A stretch of DNA of 25,994 nucleotides. Source: JBIOJM01 sp044450785. GTDB taxonomy: Bacteria > Planctomycetota > Planctomycetia > Isosphaerales > Isosphaeraceae. Shown here in pieces: positions 23,715 to 25,994 of the stretch. The notes under the pieces are model-generated. The model saw only the letters and a list, made by a program, of their open reading frames with translations, was not told the origin of the DNA and searched no databases. The stretch's first letter is position 1. Each line of letters starts with the position of its first letter. Where the stretch lies: the NCBI GenBank assembly GCA_044450785.1, contig JBIOJM010000124.1:1-25994 (forward strand). The letters run 5' to 3'. A program made the translations under genes and the position numbers.

Positions 23715-24588
23715 AGACGAGGCCCTGGCCGTTGATCCGATAAGGGAGAATCTCATCGCCGCAGGCGCTGCCGCGGTGCTTGGGGATGGCGAGCGCCCGG
23801 CCGAACCGGCCGTCATGGTGCGTCCGGCCCATCAGGATGATCGTGTTGGCATTGGAGAAGATGTCTCCCGGGCCGATCGGCTCTTTCATCAGCTCGTCGA
23901 GCATGACATGGGGCGTCGTGTAGAGATAGAGGCAGCCGATCGAGCGCTGCGGGTAGTGATGCTGCATCACCATCTGCTCTTGGGCACGATACCGTTCACG
24001 AAACCACTCGCGCGCGGCCCACTCGTCGTCCTGGCGCAGCACGTGGTGGTAGATGTACTCGAAGAACTCGAACTGGATCGATTCACTGAATCGTTCGGCC
24101 GGCTCGAGCCCATCGAAGACAACGCGGCGCGCGCCCCTGGCGAAATGCTGATAAAAGAAGCCGGCCGCGCAGCGCAGGACGCGAGCGAGATCGGATTTCC
24201 ATTCGTGCCACTGATCGGGGTCGAGGTCCGCGCGGGTTACCCGGCGGCCCGCGCGCTCGACGGGATGGAAGTAGTCGCCGATCGGGCGGGTGAAGTCCCA
24301 TGCCCGGTCAAAATCGGGCGTCAGCGTCCGGGGGTAGTCGGTCAGCTCCCAGCCGAAGAGGCGGGAAGCATAGGCGGCGTGACGTTGAGAATCACCGCGA
24401 CTGGTCAGGTCGCAGACGATCCCGCGGCGTCCCTCGGCGCTCGAGCCGGCGTCGGCCCACCGCAGACCGAGCTGCGTCTTGCCCACGCCCGTTGCACCGG
24501 CAACCACGGTCAACGTCCCGGGGAGCAGCCCTCCCCCCAGATCGCGGTCGAGCGCTTCAATCCCAAAGGATTGTCGATCAGTGGACAT
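23707..24588 (-). CDS. RecA/KaiC-like P-loop ATPase
   Basis: From the ATG at 24588 the product has 293 residues and begins MSTDRQSFGIEALDRDLGGG, typical of KaiC/RadA-type ATPases. Walker A is GATGVGKT (31-38) and a Walker-B-like strand is RRVVFDGL. The C-terminal half is specific to this group, with YIYHHVLRQDDEW, NTIILMGRTHHDG and the ending EILPYRINGQGLVFE. Such proteins hydrolyse ATP in signalling or DNA-linked roles; the function of this branch is unknown. An in-frame start at 24687 would add 33 residues with no conservation. The gene overlaps the following reductase gene and is probably expressed with it. Confidence 0.75.
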   Translation of the reverse strand: MSTDRQSFGIEALDRDLGGGLLPGTLTVVAGATGVGKTQLGLRWADAGSSAEGRRGIVCDLTSRGDSQRHAAYASRLFGWELTDYPRTLTPDFDRAWDFTRPIGDYFHPVERAGRRVTRADLDPDQWHEWKSDLARVLRCAAGFFYQHFARGARRVVFDGLEPAERFSESIQFEFFEYIYHHVLRQDDEWAAREWFRERYRAQEQMVMQHHYPQRSIGCLYLYTTPHVMLDELMKEPIGPGDIFSNANTIILMGRTHHDGRFGRALAIPKHRGSACGDEILPYRINGQGLVFE

Positions 24589-25001
24589 TCGAATCTCAAG
24601 GTGGCGGCCGTGATCCGGAGCGATGAGCGCGTGCGCCCTCGCGTGGCTCAATTGTGGATTGTCCGATCGGATCGCGGCAAGGGCCAATTCCTTTAATTCT
24701 TTTTGTCCAAAATCTCAAGAAACGTCGATTCTCAGGCCGATAATCCCTACAACCGGAACGGTCCGGCGATCCGTTCGATTCGTCAGCTTGAGAAAGCTGA
24801 GGCGGGCCTCTCAAGGAGCGGTCATGACTTTCGTCCGTAAAGAATGATGAGGAAGAAGTTTATCGCCAATTGACCATTCGGGCTCTGCACACAAAGGGGG
24901 TAGGCTCCGCGGATTGGCCGCCCATCGTGCGCGGAGTGATGCGTGCAGGTGCGGGGACGTTGTCTTCGGTCTTGTGAAACATCGACCAAGGAAGGTCGTC
25001 C
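24589..25001. other. Divergent intergenic region, 413 bp
   Basis: This gap separates the minus-strand ATPase gene and the plus-strand secretin gene, so promoters for both should be here. The only clear structure is a hairpin TCAGCTT-GAGA-AAGCTGA at 24783-24800. A ribosome site AAGGAAGG lies just before the secretin start. No small gene with convincing features was seen. Confidence 0.5.
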
Positions 25002-25994
25002 GTGTCTAGACGATCCAAGAATCTCCAAGCCTGGTGCCGGGCCGTCTGGCAGAAAAGCGGTGGAATGCGCGCAACGATCGCGATCGGGACGATCATGGCC
25101 GTGATGAACGTTTGCGCATCCGCTCAGCCGGTGGGACCGAGCTCGGGCGCGCCGGCCGGCGCAACGCAATCGCGAGCCGGGGTGGGTGTCAGGGACTTGG
25201 CGGGCACGATCGCTTTGACGGGCCCATCGAGCCACTTTGCGACGGGGCAGCCGCCGGGGCGAGCGCAGCCGGCACTGCCGGCCGCGACCCCGCTGCCCGC
25301 GCCGGCCAGCTCGATCCCGCGCGTCATTCCCCTGGAGCCACCGGCAGGCGACGGTACAGCGGCGGGGAACGCACCCCAGCCCAAGGTGATCCGATTCCCG
25401 ACCGATGGGACGGGCATGGTCCCCGAGCACCCGCCCGTGACGACACCACGCCGGTCGAACGGAGAGGTCGTCCAGGACCTGACGAACCTGATTCAAATGG
25501 TGAAGGACCCCGAAGCCGAGATCAGCCTGGTCGAGAACCAGACCAAGATCATCCAGACCCGGCGGGACATCACCAGGGTGGTCATCTCGAACCCGCTCAT
25601 CGCGGACGTCGAGTTGCTCACGGATCAACCGGATCGGCTGCTGAACCTCTCCGGGAAGAGGTTCGGCACGACGAGCCTGACCATCTGGGATCAGACCAAC
25701 CGATCCGTGTCGTTCCTGGTCCGCGTGTCGATCGACACGAGGGACCTGGAGTCTCGAATCCGGCAGGCGTTCCCGGGTGCCGAGATCAAGGTCCGCCAGG
25801 TCGGGCCTCAGTTGATCCTCGACGGGCAGGCTCCCGACTCGAAAACAATGGCGGACATTCTCCAGCTTGTCACGATGACGTTCATGAGGAGCTCGGCGTT
25901 TCTTGGCGGAGCCGGCGGCGGAATGGGTGGCGGCATGGCCGGCGGTGGCGGCATGGCGGGCGGGGGCGGCGCGGCCGGCGGCACGGGAATGGGC
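25002..25994 (+). CDS. CpaC-like secretin / pilus assembly protein, N-terminal part (3' end outside window)
   Basis: A GTG start at 25002 has AAGGAAGG at ideal spacing and an in-frame stop lies just upstream (24975). The frame is open to the window end, giving 331 residues. A signal peptide (MRATIAIGTIMAVMNVCASA) is preceded by a basic stretch and followed by a Pro/Ala-rich linker. At about residues 169-245 lies the pilus-assembly N-domain of CpaC/RcpA secretins: ISLVENQTKIIQTRRDITRV, VISNPLIADVELL and LSGKRFGTTSLTIWD. A BON-like domain follows (RDLESRIRQAFPGAEIK, LILDGQAPDSKTMADILQLV). The visible end is a Gly/Met-rich insert (GGGMGGGMAGGGGMAGGGG). The secretin channel domain would be downstream. 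The protein probably forms the outer-membrane pore of a Tad-type pilus or type II secretion system. Confidence 0.8.
   Translation, partial: MSRRSKNLQAWCRAVWQKSGGMRATIAIGTIMAVMNVCASAQPVGPSSGAPAGATQSRAGVGVRDLAGTIALTGPSSHFATGQPPGRAQPALPAATPLPAPASSIPRVIPLEPPAGDGTAAGNAPQPKVIRFPTDGTGMVPEHPPVTTPRRSNGEVVQDLTNLIQMVKDPEAEISLVENQTKIIQTRRDITRVVISNPLIADVELLTDQPDRLLNLSGKRFGTTSLTIWDQTNRSVSFLVRVSIDTRDLESRIRQAFPGAEIKVRQVGPQLILDGQAPDSKTMADILQLVTMTFMRSSAFLGGAGGGMGGGMAGGGGMAGGGGAAGGTGMG

Overview
The window looks like a chromosomal segment of a planctomycete, probably Isosphaeraceae-like. The reasons are its high GC content, Tat-exported Gfo/Idh/MocA and sugar-isomerase proteins, a giant Ser/Thr kinase with FHA and SpoIIE neighbours, a CpaC-type secretin, and many GC-rich palindromic repeats. 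This placement rests on gene content only; no rRNA or tRNA gene was recognised.

Left part (1-13026): an accessory carbohydrate-degradation region. It starts with the 3' end of a Gfo/Idh/MocA oxidoreductase and a Tat-exported TIM-barrel sugar isomerase/epimerase. A uroporphyrinogen-decarboxylase-family protein lies on the opposite strand, followed by an Rrf2-type Fe-S regulator with a good promoter. A co-directional set follows: a DUF4838 glycosidase-like protein fused to a sugar isomerase, a Tat-exported beta-propeller-like protein, an N-terminally truncated Gfo/Idh/MocA protein, and a secreted glycoside-hydrolase-like protein. After a 294-bp element with 25-bp perfect terminal inverted repeats come wrecks of a GH106-type alpha-L-rhamnosidase and an L-arabinose isomerase. 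Two short C-terminal relics of sugar isomerases flank the Rrf2 gene.

Centre (13250-22393, all minus strand): the most interesting locus, a decaying diversity-generating retroelement (DGR). In transcription order it holds a two-helix membrane protein, an FHA protein fused to the tail of a SpoIIE phosphatase, and a very large target gene. The target encodes Ser/Thr kinase, nSTAND-type NTPase, a membrane helix, W-containing tandem repeats, TPR and HEAT-like repeats, and a formylglycine-generating-enzyme (C-type-lectin fold) domain ending in a typical variable region. An avd gene and remains of the reverse transcriptase follow. The target has two frameshifts, the reverse transcriptase has lost its catalytic middle, and a repeat-flanked insertion sits where the template repeat would be expected, so the system appears recently inactivated. 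If intact, it would have been a kinase/STAND signalling or conflict protein with a hypervariable sensor domain.

Right part (22394-25994): a cruciform repeat, a FabG-like short-chain reductase overlapping a RecA/KaiC-like ATPase gene, and the start of a CpaC-like secretin running off the window.

Across the window many genes keep both ends but have lost the middle, or are joined to a neighbour. Deletion seems to be the dominant mode of decay here, although some single-base shifts could also be sequencing errors.
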